Shown here: positions 15,903 to 24,739 of the stretch, one piece after another | Numbering within the stretch: the stretch's first letter is position 1 | Layout: the number at the start of each line of letters is the position of its first letter | From: Parvularcula sp. LCG005 | GTDB lineage: Bacteria; Pseudomonadota; Alphaproteobacteria; Caulobacterales; Parvularculaceae | Length of the DNA: 64,000 nt | Direction of reading: 5' to 3' | Assembly: GCF_032930845.1 (NCBI RefSeq) | Contig: NZ_CP136758.1 | Location: 186,001 to 250,000, forward strand | Program-made: the position numbers and the translations under genes | The notes under the pieces: model-generated | Seen by the model: the letters and a program-made list of their open reading frames with translations, nothing else | Database searches by the model: none | Told to the model about the DNA's origin: nothing

Positions 15903-18599
15903 ATGACATCGAAAGCGAAAAAGATGTGGCGATCCGCCCTGCGCTTCAGTGCGGCCGGCATTGCGCTGTGCGCTGCGCCCGCCATGGCGGCTGCGCCGGC
16001 GCCCACGACTGTCGTTGAAGCGGCCGAGGCGACAGGTTTTCTGAGCGCCATCGATCCAACGCTGTTCGTCACCATCGGATCCGTTTTCTTCGCCTTGGCA
16101 GCGGGGGCCTGGGCTTTGCGCGTTTCCATGGCCTCGCGCAGCGCGACGGTCGACTGGTCTCGCAGCCTGGGTCAGCTGGAAGCCAAATTCGAAAAATCTG
16201 AATCCATCCTCGCCAGCCATCCCGGCCTCGTCATCGTATGGGATGATGCCTATGACGAGATTGATCGCGGCTGGGGCAAGCCCCGTGTGCTGGGCGGTCC
16301 CGCGGCTCTCGCCTCTCTTTTGACCTTCGCGTCCGACGATCCGACCGCGTTTCTCAACCCGGCCGACAGTCTTCTTGATGCGCTGGGCAGCCTGCCCATG
16401 GATGATGATCAGACCACGGGCCGCGTGCCGACCCTGAAGGAAAAGGTGCGCGACCTGCGCAGTCACGGGATCGCATTCTCTGGCTCGGTTGTCACGGATG
16501 AGGGTCGCTCCATTGAATGTGATGGTCGTGTTGCCGGAGATCAGGTGACATTGTGGCTGACGGATCCGGCGGTTCGTCTCGCGGATGAAACCGGAGTGCT
16601 GGGGCAGGCCAGGGACAAGGCTGCTGACCTGCATGGCGCGCTCAATCAGTTGAACAGCGCGCCGCTGGCCGCTTGGCGGCGCGGACCGGATCTCAAGCTG
16701 GAATGGGTCAACCGCGCCTATGTGGAGATGGTCGAGGCCATCAACATGGCTGAGGTTGTCGAAGAGCAGATCGAGATTGATCCGGCCTTCCGTGAGCTTG
16801 CTGAAAAAGCAAAGCGTGAAACCGTGCGCACCGGTCGCCGGGCGCTGGACGGAGTGGTCAAGGTCAATGTCAAAGGTCAACGCCGTGTACTGCGCGTTAT
16901 CGAAACGCCGTTGCATGGCGCGGGCGAAGCCAGCTTTGGCGGTGTTGCGGTCGACATCACACGCCAGGAAAAAGCCCAGACTGATCTCGAGCGGAACCAG
17001 GCGGCGCATCGCAAGACGCTGGACCAGCTCTCTGAAGCGGTGGCCGTGTTTAACGGTGCCCAGCAGTTGGCTTATTACAATCAGGCGTTTGTGGATCTGT
17101 GGCAGATCGACGATGCGGATCTGCGTGATCGGCCATCTCACGGCGAACTGCTGGACAGGCTGCGTCACGCCAACAAGCTGCCTGCGCAAGCTGACTTCAG
17201 CGCCTGGAAGGGCAAGCAGCTCCGTCTGTACACTGAAGAATATGGCGATGCTGCCTCTTCGGTAGAGGGCGAAACGCCTGACGAGACCTGGAACCTGCCT
17301 GAGGGCAAGACCCTGCGCGTGCGCCAGCAGCGCCATGCGCTCGGCGGTGTGTCGGTGCTGTTTGACAATATCACCGAAACGCTTGAGCTGCAAAGCCGCT
17401 ACCAGACCCAGATCGGCGTCCAGCGCGCCACCCTGAACAATCTGGCTGAGGCGGTGGCCGTGTTCGGTGCCGATGGGCGCCTTGCTCTCTTCAACCAGTC
17501 TTTCGAAAGCACCTGGGGGCTGACCCGCGAGCAATTGTCCGGACAACCGCACGTGTCGCAGCTCCAGGACATCATGGCGACCAAGGCGAGCAAGGCCGAG
17601 GAGCAGCTGAGCGAAATCCGTGGTCGGATCGTTTCTTTTGCGCCGGAAGATCGGGTGCCTCATCTGGGTGAGGAGATTGTCCTGCGCGACGGTCATATTC
17701 TCGTCTGCTCGACGTCGCCGCTGCCCGATGGCGCCACACTTGTGACCTTCCTCGACATTACGGACAGCCGCGAGCGTCAGAAAGAGCTCGAAGTCCGCAA
17801 CCAGATCCTCGAGGAAGCGGACCGCATCAAGTCGCGCTTCGTCGATCACATCTCCTATCAGCTGCGCAATCCGCTCAATACCATTATCGGATTCACCGAA
17901 ATGCTCGAAAGCGAGATGGTCGGTAGCCTGAACGAGCGGCAGAAGGATTACGCGTCCACTATTCTGACCGCATCGACCCATCTTCTTGATCTGATCAATG
18001 ACATCATCGACCTGGCAGCGATCGACGCTGGTCGCCTGGGGCTCGATATGGGGGAGACAGACGTTCGGGAGCTGATCGAATCCGCTGCGACATTTGCTTC
18101 CCTCAAGGCAGAAGACAGCCAGATCATCCTGAAGGTCGATTGCCCCGACGATATCGGTACGATCCACGCGGATGAACGCCGTCTGAAGCAGGTGCTGTTC
18201 AATCTTCTCGCCAATGGTTTTGCCTTCACCGAGGCGGGCGGCCACGTGACTGTCGGCGCCAAGCGCGAAGGCAACGCGGTGTCGATCTGGGTTGAGGATA
18301 CCGGCCGCGGCGTCTCGCCAGAAGACCAGGCCACGATCTTTGACCGCTTTGAAAGCTCAGGTCCCGGCGCCGGTGCCGGACTCGGGCTTGCGCTCGTGAA
18401 TTCCTATGTGGAGCTCCATGGCGGCTTCGTCCGTCTCTCATCGCAGGAAGGTGAGGGCACTCGGGTGACCTGCCACTTGCCGGTGGCGGGCCCGCTTGAG
18501 CGATTTCGCCAACTAGAAGAGGCCGCGGCTTCGCTGTCCTTTGATGATGACGCCGAGGAGCACATGCAGACCGCGGCGCGCAAGGTGGCGGCTGAGTAA
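15903..18599 (+). CDS. divL: DivL-like PAS-domain non-canonical histidine kinase (Tyr in place of phospho-His)
   Basis: 898 residues from ATG 15903. N-terminal membrane helices (about 12-32 and 50-70) are followed by several PAS-like domains (about 235-600, with repeats 'LAEAVAVFGADGRLALFNQSF'), then a HisKA dimerisation helix and an HATPase domain. The H-box reads DHISYQLRNPLN: Tyr652 occupies the usual phosphoacceptor-His position, as in Caulobacter DivL. ATP-binding boxes are intact (DTGRG, GLGLAL). DivL controls CckA and so CtrA activity. The start is uncertain: TTG 15831 and GTG 15885 are in frame. Motifs for CtrA and CcrM lie upstream, and gcrA lies 1.2 kb downstream. Confidence 0.78.
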   Translation: MTSKAKKMWRSALRFSAAGIALCAAPAMAAAPAPTTVVEAAEATGFLSAIDPTLFVTIGSVFFALAAGAWALRVSMASRSATVDWSRSLGQLEAKFEKSESILASHPGLVIVWDDAYDEIDRGWGKPRVLGGPAALASLLTFASDDPTAFLNPADSLLDALGSLPMDDDQTTGRVPTLKEKVRDLRSHGIAFSGSVVTDEGRSIECDGRVAGDQVTLWLTDPAVRLADETGVLGQARDKAADLHGALNQLNSAPLAAWRRGPDLKLEWVNRAYVEMVEAINMAEVVEEQIEIDPAFRELAEKAKRETVRTGRRALDGVVKVNVKGQRRVLRVIETPLHGAGEASFGGVAVDITRQEKAQTDLERNQAAHRKTLDQLSEAVAVFNGAQQLAYYNQAFVDLWQIDDADLRDRPSHGELLDRLRHANKLPAQADFSAWKGKQLRLYTEEYGDAASSVEGETPDETWNLPEGKTLRVRQQRHALGGVSVLFDNITETLELQSRYQTQIGVQRATLNNLAEAVAVFGADGRLALFNQSFESTWGLTREQLSGQPHVSQLQDIMATKASKAEEQLSEIRGRIVSFAPEDRVPHLGEEIVLRDGHILVCSTSPLPDGATLVTFLDITDSRERQKELEVRNQILEEADRIKSRFVDHISYQLRNPLNTIIGFTEMLESEMVGSLNERQKDYASTILTASTHLLDLINDIIDLAAIDAGRLGLDMGETDVRELIESAATFASLKAEDSQIILKVDCPDDIGTIHADERRLKQVLFNLLANGFAFTEAGGHVTVGAKREGNAVSIWVEDTGRGVSPEDQATIFDRFESSGPGAGAGLGLALVNSYVELHGGFVRLSSQEGEGTRVTCHLPVAGPLERFRQLEEAAASLSFDDDAEEHMQTAARKVAAE

Positions 18600-18671
18600 G
18601 CCGCGAAGCGGGCGTACCGGCTAACCGCTTGCTCATATGCACGGGGCGTCCAGCTCTGCTAGACCGTTCTG

Positions 18672-19313
18672 ATGACCTTTGCCCTGTTGGCCCTTGCGGC
18701 CCTGACGATTGCTGAACCGCGCAGTTACGACACCTGCGTAGCCCTCGCCGAAACCTCGGCGGATGAGGCGCGGCTCTATGCGGATGCGTGGCTCGCCGAA
18801 GGCGGCAATCGCCCCGCACGGCATTGCGCCGCGGTGGCAGCACTGGCCAACGGCTCCGCGGCGAGTGCCGGGGCGATGCTGGCGCGACTGGCGGAGGACG
18901 AGGCCGTGACGCCGGAGGTGTCGGCGCGGCTTTATATCCAGTCCGCTGAAGCCTTCATAGATGCAGGTCGAGAGGATCAGGCCTTCGCCGCTCTTCGCGC
19001 GGCCTATTCAGCGGTTCCCGATGCAGCAGAAGTCCACATGGCCGCGGCCGCCATCTATGCGACGGCGGAAGAATGGCAGGGCGTGATCCTGACCATCCGG
19101 GCCCTTGAAAGGCACGCCAATCTATCCGCTGACGCTTACGCGCTGCGGGGAAGGGCCCATTTCAATCGGGATGAATTGGTGGAAGCGGCTCTCGATGCCA
19201 GCCGTGCATTGGCAATCGACACGTTACTTGTCGATGCGCTTGTCCTGCGCGGTGATCTGGCGCAGGCCGGCGTGGCGCTTCCGAACGATCCGTTCGCGCC
19301 ACGCAAGGACTAG
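18672..19313 (+). CDS. Small secreted TPR-like protein
   Basis: 213 residues. The N-terminus is hydrophobic and looks like a signal sequence (MTFALLALAALTIA), followed by helical repeats with alanine-rich TPR spacing (about 60-195; 'DAYALRGRAHFNRDELVEAAL' and 'LAEDEAVTPEVSARLYIQSAE'). Two Cys residues near the N-terminus may pair. The function is unknown; it would be periplasmic. It is convergent with gcrA, with only 4 bases between the stops. Confidence 0.7.
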   Translation: MTFALLALAALTIAEPRSYDTCVALAETSADEARLYADAWLAEGGNRPARHCAAVAALANGSAASAGAMLARLAEDEAVTPEVSARLYIQSAEAFIDAGREDQAFAALRAAYSAVPDAAEVHMAAAAIYATAEEWQGVILTIRALERHANLSADAYALRGRAHFNRDELVEAALDASRALAIDTLLVDALVLRGDLAQAGVALPNDPFAPRKD

Positions 19314-19317
19314 AGAT

Positions 19318-19779
19318 TTAGCCAACCTTACGGGCGGCGGGCAGGGCAACCGTGCGGTGGCGCGGTGCTTCGCGACGGCCAGCATTGGGCTGGAACGCCA
19401 ATTGGCTGTGATAGGCGCAATACGGTTTCGCCGATGAGGTCGACTGGCCGCAGAAATGGAAATCTTCTGCAGCAGGGTCGCCAATTGGCCATTTGCACTG
19501 GTTGGCGCCGATCGATGAAACCGTTGGTCGGTCATCACCCAGGCTGAGGGATTCCAGTGAGAATGTCGGGGTTCGGCTTTCCTGCTCTGCCTGCGGGCTG
19601 TGCACCGCTTTCGAGATGGGTGCCGTTGGCGTGGCGCGTCCGGCCAGACCCAGCCGGTGTACCTTGCCGATGACCGCATTGCGGGTCACGCCGCCCATAC
19701 GGTTCGCGATCTGACTGGCTGACAGCCCGTCACTCCACAATTGTTTGAGCTGCTCCACGCGCTCGTCAGTCCATGCCAT
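19318..19779 (-). CDS. gcrA: Cell-cycle regulator GcrA
   Basis: 153 residues. The N-terminus 'MAWTDERVEQLKQLWSDG' with 'ASQIANRMGGVTRNAVIGKV' is the GcrA DNA-binding signature. A variable linker follows, then the conserved C-terminal 'CKWPIGDP' and 'FCG' block that contacts sigma-70. GcrA acts with RNA polymerase at promoters carrying CcrM-methylated GANTC sites to control cell-cycle genes. ATG 19779 is preceded by GGAGG at good spacing. A perfect DnaA box lies about 160 bases upstream. Confidence 0.93.
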   Translation of the reverse strand: MAWTDERVEQLKQLWSDGLSASQIANRMGGVTRNAVIGKVHRLGLAGRATPTAPISKAVHSPQAEQESRTPTFSLESLSLGDDRPTVSSIGANQCKWPIGDPAAEDFHFCGQSTSSAKPYCAYHSQLAFQPNAGRREAPRHRTVALPAARKVG

Positions 19780-19937
19780 ACTCCGCCTCCGTTGTCCGCC
19801 GACACGCCTCGGCACGATGCCTCTCAACATGTAGGGGGCAGTCGAGCTGCGCCCCCACATATGGTGCGCTCATAATTTGTTAATAACAAGATGGAGGGGG
19901 CTTGAGTTTTGCACGAATAGATGTAGTGGACGCGTTT

Positions 19938-19946
19938 TTATCCACA
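19938..19946 (+). promoter_or_regulatory. Perfect DnaA box upstream of gcrA
   Basis: TTATCCACA matches the strict DnaA 9-mer. It lies 159 bases before the gcrA start codon in a 291-base divergent gap that is noticeably AT-richer than its surroundings. In Caulobacter, DnaA activates gcrA transcription, so this site is plausibly functional. Confidence 0.65.
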
Positions 19947-20061
19947 TTTTATCAGCGTTGAGGGTCTGTTAAGAACTCTTCGCGCGCCTTTGGGCATCAG
20001 GTGGTGGCAAATCGCCCGCAAATGGCCCACATCACAAATCAAAGAGCCCGCCTAGGAAATC

Positions 20062-20070
20062 TTGTCCACA
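20062..20070 (+). promoter_or_regulatory. Near-consensus DnaA box next to the permease start
   Basis: TTGTCCACA differs from the DnaA consensus TTATCCACA at one base and directly precedes ATG 20071. It is the second such 9-mer in this gap, 124 bases from the perfect one and in the same orientation. Two boxes do not make an origin; it may be chance. Confidence 0.35.
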
Positions 20071-20937
20071 ATGACCCTGCACAGCCCCACCGACCCGGCC
20101 ACAGCCATTGATGATTCGTTCGGTATGCGCCGTTTCGGCCGCATGAACTGGATCGGTCTGTGGACTCTCTACAAGAAGGAAGTGCAGCGCTACCTCAAAG
20201 TTGCATTCCAGACTGTCATTGCGCCGATCATTACCACACTGCTCTACCTGACCGTGTTTCTGGTGGCGTTTTCAGGCGCTGATCGCCAGTCCGAGATGGC
20301 AGGCCAGATCATTCCCTACGCCGCCTTTCTGCCGCCGGGCCTGATCATGATGGCCATTCTCAACAACGCTTTTCAGAATGCTTCGTCATCGCTGATCATC
20401 GGCAAGGTCCAGGGGTCCGTCGTGGACGTCCTGATGCCGCCTTTGTCGCCTCTAGAACTCACGATTGCCTTTGTTGCCGGCGCCGCCACGCGCGGGCTGA
20501 TGGTGGGTATTGTCACGGCCCTGACGATCGCGGGCTTCATGGCCCTGTCGGGCACGCCGACCCAAGTGGCGCATTTTGGCGCTATCGTGTATTTTTCGGT
20601 CATGGCGTCACTCTTGCTGGGGGCAGTCGGTGCCATTGCCGGGATGTGGGCGGACAAGTTCGATCAGCTCGCGCTGTTCACCAATCTCATCATCACGCCG
20701 CTGACATTTCTGTCCGGCACATTTTATTCTGTGAACAAGCCGGGCCTGCCTGGATGGGTGGCGGCGGTCAGTGACTGGAACCCGCTTTTCTATCTTATCG
20801 ACGGCTTTCGCTATGGCTTCATCGGCGTTTCCGATGCCCCCGTCTTGCGCGGCGCTGTCGTCGCCCTCATCTTGACCGTTCTGCTGTGTGCTGTGACCTA
20901 TTTGCTGTTCCGCCGCGGCTACAAGTTGAAAGCCTGA
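20071..20937 (+). CDS. ABC-2 type transporter permease
   Basis: 288 residues with six predicted membrane helices and the ABC2 signature near the C-terminus ('LFTNLIITPLTFLSGTFYSV' and 'NPLFYLIDGFRYGF'). This is the NodJ/YadH-like family that exports polysaccharides or drugs. The N-terminal 'WTLYKKEVQRYLKV' is typical. No ABC ATPase gene lies beside it in the window, so the partner is elsewhere. A TTG at 20062 is an alternative start (AGGA 4 bases before it); ATG 20071 is kept as the more usual codon. hslO follows after 3 bases. Confidence 0.85.
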   Translation: MTLHSPTDPATAIDDSFGMRRFGRMNWIGLWTLYKKEVQRYLKVAFQTVIAPIITTLLYLTVFLVAFSGADRQSEMAGQIIPYAAFLPPGLIMMAILNNAFQNASSSLIIGKVQGSVVDVLMPPLSPLELTIAFVAGAATRGLMVGIVTALTIAGFMALSGTPTQVAHFGAIVYFSVMASLLLGAVGAIAGMWADKFDQLALFTNLIITPLTFLSGTFYSVNKPGLPGWVAAVSDWNPLFYLIDGFRYGFIGVSDAPVLRGAVVALILTVLLCAVTYLLFRRGYKLKA

Positions 20938-20940
20938 TTC

Positions 20941-21909
20941 ATGTTTGACCAAGACCCAAGCCCGCAGGGCAGTGAACCGAAGATTCCATCCGACGACGTC
21001 ATCATACCTTTTCAGGTCGGCGAAGCGGCTGTCCGGGGGCGGATCGTCCGGCTTGGACCGGCCGTGGACACACTCCTCCAGCGGCATGACTTTCCCGATC
21101 CGGTCAAGGCGTTGCTCGGTGAGGCGGAGGCGCTTGTCGCCATGCTCGGGACGGCACTGAAATTCGACGGCAAGCTGATAATGCAGGCCCAGGGAGATGG
21201 CCCCGTATCCGCCATTGTCGCAGACTATTCTGCTGACGGTTCACTGCGGGCCACAGCCACCTTCCGCGAAGGCGGGCGTGACGAGGCAGCCAATGCTCAA
21301 GGGCCTGAGTTGCACTACCTGCTGCGCAAAGGGCACATGGTCATGACCATTGATCAGGGACCTGACATGGAGCGGTATCAGGGGGTTGTGCCCCTGGAGG
21401 GGCCGACGCTTGCGAGGGCGACGATCAATTATTTCAATCAGTCCGAGCAGATTCCCACAGCTATTCAGCTCGCCGTGGGGCAGGTCACGACGGTTAAGGG
21501 CCAGGCGTGGCGGGCCGGCGGCATCATGGTGCAGTTCATGCCGGGTGAGGGCGGTACGCGGGAGCGCGGTGAGGAAATCACCATGGCCGACGTCGATCGC
21601 GATTTATGGGAGCGGGCGGTGATTCTGATGAATACCACCCAGCCTGACGAACTTCTGGACCCCATGGTGCGCCCGGAACAGCTTCTCTTCCGGCTGTTTC
21701 ACGAGGACGGCGTGCGGGTATTCGATCCGTTGACAGCGCATTTTGGCTGTACCTGTTCACGCGCGAAGGTGGCAGGCGTCCTGTCGCAATATGCGGCCGA
21801 CGATCTGAAAGACATGGTGACCAACGGGGCGATCGAAGTGACGTGCGATTTCTGTCGCGAAGAATACCGGTTTGAACTGGATGAGACAGGCGACGCCTTC
21901 AAGGAATAG
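20941..21909 (+). CDS. hslO: Redox-regulated chaperone Hsp33
   Basis: 322 residues. Hsp33 holds unfolding proteins under oxidative stress. The C-terminal redox switch has the zinc-binding Cys pairs Cys270-x-Cys272 (CTCSR) and Cys302-x2-Cys305 (CDFCRE), the normal pattern. The N-terminal domain matches 'SAIVADYSADGSLRATA'. It starts 3 bases after the ABC permease stop, so they may be cotranscribed. Confidence 0.93.
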   Translation: MFDQDPSPQGSEPKIPSDDVIIPFQVGEAAVRGRIVRLGPAVDTLLQRHDFPDPVKALLGEAEALVAMLGTALKFDGKLIMQAQGDGPVSAIVADYSADGSLRATATFREGGRDEAANAQGPELHYLLRKGHMVMTIDQGPDMERYQGVVPLEGPTLARATINYFNQSEQIPTAIQLAVGQVTTVKGQAWRAGGIMVQFMPGEGGTRERGEEITMADVDRDLWERAVILMNTTQPDELLDPMVRPEQLLFRLFHEDGVRVFDPLTAHFGCTCSRAKVAGVLSQYAADDLKDMVTNGAIEVTCDFCREEYRFELDETGDAFKE

Positions 21910-22056
21910 AGCCGGCGGAATCTGATCAGCCCGGTAACCAATCTTGAGCAATCCCAAACACGGCTGGCTATATTCCGCCTGTCGGTTAGCGTTGTTTTGA
22001 CCGCCATCTGCCAATCTGTGGTGAATTTTGTGCACATCCAGATAGGCTATTCGACC

Positions 22057-24021
22057 ATGTCTTTCATCAATCGGTTCAGTTTGCCGAAGGTCATCGCTGT
22101 TATCAGCGGTCTTCTCGTTCTGCTTAGCGTGCTTGCTGTTGCTGCCGGCTTTTCGTTCGTCATCAAGAAAGAGATCGTGGACAATGTGCGCGACAAACAG
22201 GAGGCCAATCTCCGCGTCGCTGCAGCGATCATCGAGCGCGAAATTGACGGCGTCGACGTTCACTATGACGCGCAGGGCAGAATTGACCGGCTGACCTTTG
22301 AGAACGTCCCTGAAGGAGTTGAGGACCATTCGATGATCGATGCCATCGGCAAGATCACGGGTGAGACTGTCACGATTTTCAAATGGGACGAAGAGACCCA
22401 GGATTTCTGGCGTCAGACCACCAACATTATCAAAGATAACGGCGAGCGTGCAGTCGGGACGGAGCTTGGCAAGGGCGGGCGCGTCTATCCCGTGATCCGC
22501 CGAGGTGAGATCTTCCGCGGAGAGGCCACTATTCTCGGCGTTGACTACTTCACCGTCTACGAACCGATTTTTGATACCGTAGGCAATATATCCGGCATTC
22601 TGTATGTAGGTGTACGGAAGAACGAGATCGTTGCTGTCACTTCAGAAATCACGCGGGTCGTTGCGATTATCGGCCTCGGCGTGCTGGTTCTGTCGCTGGC
22701 CGCGATGACGCTTTTTGCGCATGTGATGCTCAAGCCCATCTCTGTCCTGACGGGGCTGACCGATCGCGTCACTGCAAAAGCCGCCGGCGAGATCGACGTC
22801 CCTTACGATCACTACGGCAATGAGGTCGGGCAGCTGTCCAAAGCCATTCAGTCTTTGCAAAGCGGTCGAATTGGTCGTGAAGAGGCAGAAGCCCGTGCAC
22901 ACAGCGCCGCGATCGAAGCGGAAGAAGCTCGCAAGGCGCAGGATGAGGCGCGCCGTCTTCAGGATATGGCTGCCCGCGAGCAGGCCGAGCGTCAACTGCA
23001 GGCCGATCAGGAGAAAGAGGCAGAGCGCCTTCGCCAGGCCGAACTGGTGGCGGACGAACGCCTTGCCCGTCAACGCGAGCAGGAGCGTGTGACGGAAAGC
23101 CTGGCGGCTGCGCTTGGGCGTCTCGCCAAAGGCGATCTGGGCACAAAGATCACCGAGGAATTCCCCGGCGGCTATGATGTTCTGCGTCGTGATTATAACC
23201 GGACGCTGGATGCACTGTCCAATCTGATCGAAACCATCGAAGCGGGTTCGACCAACATCCTGTCATCGTCTTCGGAAATTTCCTCAGCCTCTGGCGATCT
23301 GGCCAAACGGACTGAAAGTGCCGCATCGGCCCTGCAGCAGGCGGCAGTGGCGGTGGGTCACTTGGCTGAAAGTGCGGCGGATACGGACAGAAGTGCGTCC
23401 GCAACGAAGGAATCCGTGGGCAAGATTCATAATGAGATGCTGCAGTCGCAGGAGATCATGCGCAAGGCCATCGGCTCGATGCATCACATTTCCAAATCGT
23501 CTGACGACATTTCCCGGATCATCAGCGTGATCGACGACATCGCGTTCCAGACTAATCTGCTGGCGTTGAACGCCGGTGTTGAGGCTGCCCGCGCGGGTGA
23601 AGCGGGTCGTGGCTTTGCTGTCGTGGCATCTGAGGTCCGCGCCTTGGCGCAGCGGGCAGGTGATGCTGCGCGAGAAATTGGGGGCCTGATCAAACAGAGC
23701 AGTCATAGTGTCGCCGAGGGCGTGTCCCAAGTCCACAAGACGGGCGCCGCGCTCGACGTGGCAATCGGCCTTGTGGCTGAGATTATGGAAAACACGGATA
23801 ATCTCGCCCGGACGGCCGCCGAGCAATCGTCGAGCATTCGGGAAATCAATGCCACGACGCGGCAGCTTGATCAGATGACCCAGCAGAACGCGGCTGTTTT
23901 CGAAGAGACCAATGCCGCCTCCATGGGTCTTGCCCATGAGGCGAAGAGCCTTGTCGCGGCGGTTGCCAGTTTTTCCAAGACCAAGGGCAGTGAACAGCAG
24001 CGTCAAAATCTCGTGGCCTGA
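22057..24021 (+). CDS. Methyl-accepting chemotaxis protein
   Basis: 654 residues. A membrane helix near residues 14-36 is followed by a periplasmic Cache-type (sCache/Cache 3-Cache 2) sensor with 'FTVYEPIFDTVGNISGILYVG' (about 165-186), a second membrane helix and HAMP. A long Ala/Glu/Arg-rich coiled coil (about 275-355) and the MCP signalling domain follow, with the hairpin tip 'NLLALNAGVEAARAGEAGRGF' and 'VVASEVRALAQRAG'. It would signal through CheA/CheW; no che genes are in the window. Start ATG 22057 is chosen; a TTG at 21997 would add residues with no family match. Confidence 0.92.
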   Translation: MSFINRFSLPKVIAVISGLLVLLSVLAVAAGFSFVIKKEIVDNVRDKQEANLRVAAAIIEREIDGVDVHYDAQGRIDRLTFENVPEGVEDHSMIDAIGKITGETVTIFKWDEETQDFWRQTTNIIKDNGERAVGTELGKGGRVYPVIRRGEIFRGEATILGVDYFTVYEPIFDTVGNISGILYVGVRKNEIVAVTSEITRVVAIIGLGVLVLSLAAMTLFAHVMLKPISVLTGLTDRVTAKAAGEIDVPYDHYGNEVGQLSKAIQSLQSGRIGREEAEARAHSAAIEAEEARKAQDEARRLQDMAAREQAERQLQADQEKEAERLRQAELVADERLARQREQERVTESLAAALGRLAKGDLGTKITEEFPGGYDVLRRDYNRTLDALSNLIETIEAGSTNILSSSSEISSASGDLAKRTESAASALQQAAVAVGHLAESAADTDRSASATKESVGKIHNEMLQSQEIMRKAIGSMHHISKSSDDISRIISVIDDIAFQTNLLALNAGVEAARAGEAGRGFAVVASEVRALAQRAGDAAREIGGLIKQSSHSVAEGVSQVHKTGAALDVAIGLVAEIMENTDNLARTAAEQSSSIREINATTRQLDQMTQQNAAVFEETNAASMGLAHEAKSLVAAVASFSKTKGSEQQRQNLVA

Positions 24022-24106
24022 GGCTACGATCTTTGACGAGAAACAAGCGCGCTCGAATGCAGGATTGAGTTCTGGACGGACAGTTAATTAGTACAGACTC
24101 CGACCT

Positions 24107-24610
24107 CTAGCGGTCGGTTAGCTTCGTCCCGCACCATGGGCAATGATGGATGGGCGCATAGGCGCGCCCGCCATTGCGAATGGGCAGTCCGTACCCACCC
24201 TTGTCATCACGAACGATCAGCGTGTCTGCGCACTCCCACGCGTCCATATGCTGGTCGCACTGGTGCAGGCTGAAATATCCGATACAGGCACACGGAAAAC
24301 CCGCTGGATTTTCCCCAAGCTCGATCAGGGTATTTCGATAATCCCTTTCGCGGCAGGCAGAGCAGGTTTTGCGATGTCGGGTAGCCACGCGCATTTTGAA
24401 CGAAAAAAGCGGGTCCGGGAGAGATATACCGGCCGCCTCCAGTCGCGTCAGCGCCTCACAGTTCAGCCAGTCTCTCTCGTAACAGCTGTCGCAGTCGTCG
24501 CGATGATCTTCCATCTGATGGGGCTCGGTCTCGCCCAGCGCTTTGCCCTCAAGGCAGGACTGCCACAACGCGAGGGCCTCATCGCAAGTTATGTCGTCAG
24601 ACACCGTCAT
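24107..24610 (-). CDS. Unknown Cys-rich, probably zinc-binding protein
   Basis: 167 residues from ATG 24610, preceded by GGGAGGA at 7 bases. Several Cys pairs are visible: CDSC (early), CSAC (middle), a 'CAC' and a C-terminal zinc-ribbon end 'HHCPWCGTKL'. The C-terminal block resembles small zinc-ribbon/DUF6980-like proteins, but I do not recognise the whole protein. No signal peptide is seen. It is convergent with the chemoreceptor gene and divergent from the next gene. Confidence 0.6.
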   Translation of the reverse strand: MTVSDDITCDEALALWQSCLEGKALGETEPHQMEDHRDDCDSCYERDWLNCEALTRLEAAGISLPDPLFSFKMRVATRHRKTCSACRERDYRNTLIELGENPAGFPCACIGYFSLHQCDQHMDAWECADTLIVRDDKGGYGLPIRNGGRAYAPIHHCPWCGTKLTDR

Positions 24611-24739
24611 GCCGGTTCCTCCCATCACGCACGTCACTCTGAATACGCTCTAACGAACGGCCGCCAAATCTTCGTCTGTGTCACTGCGTTGATATTCACG
24701 ATCCCTCTGTTAGCTTGCAAGCTTGGCGGAGGGAACATC

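Noticed and set aside
15852-18245. Open frame of 797 codons on the minus strand
   Set aside because: It lies antisense to the DivL-like gene, has no recognisable domains, and its composition is what a GC-rich opposite frame gives.
19861-20070. Replication origin in the gcrA/permease gap
   Set aside because: Only two DnaA-type boxes and no typical AT-rich unwinding element or origin neighbours (dnaA, hemE, parAB) are seen. Regulation of gcrA explains the box better.
24143-24739. Upstream extension of the Cys-rich secreted protein
   Set aside because: This part is antisense to the zinc-ribbon-like gene and a strong GGAGGG RBS with signal-like N-terminus marks the start at 24740.
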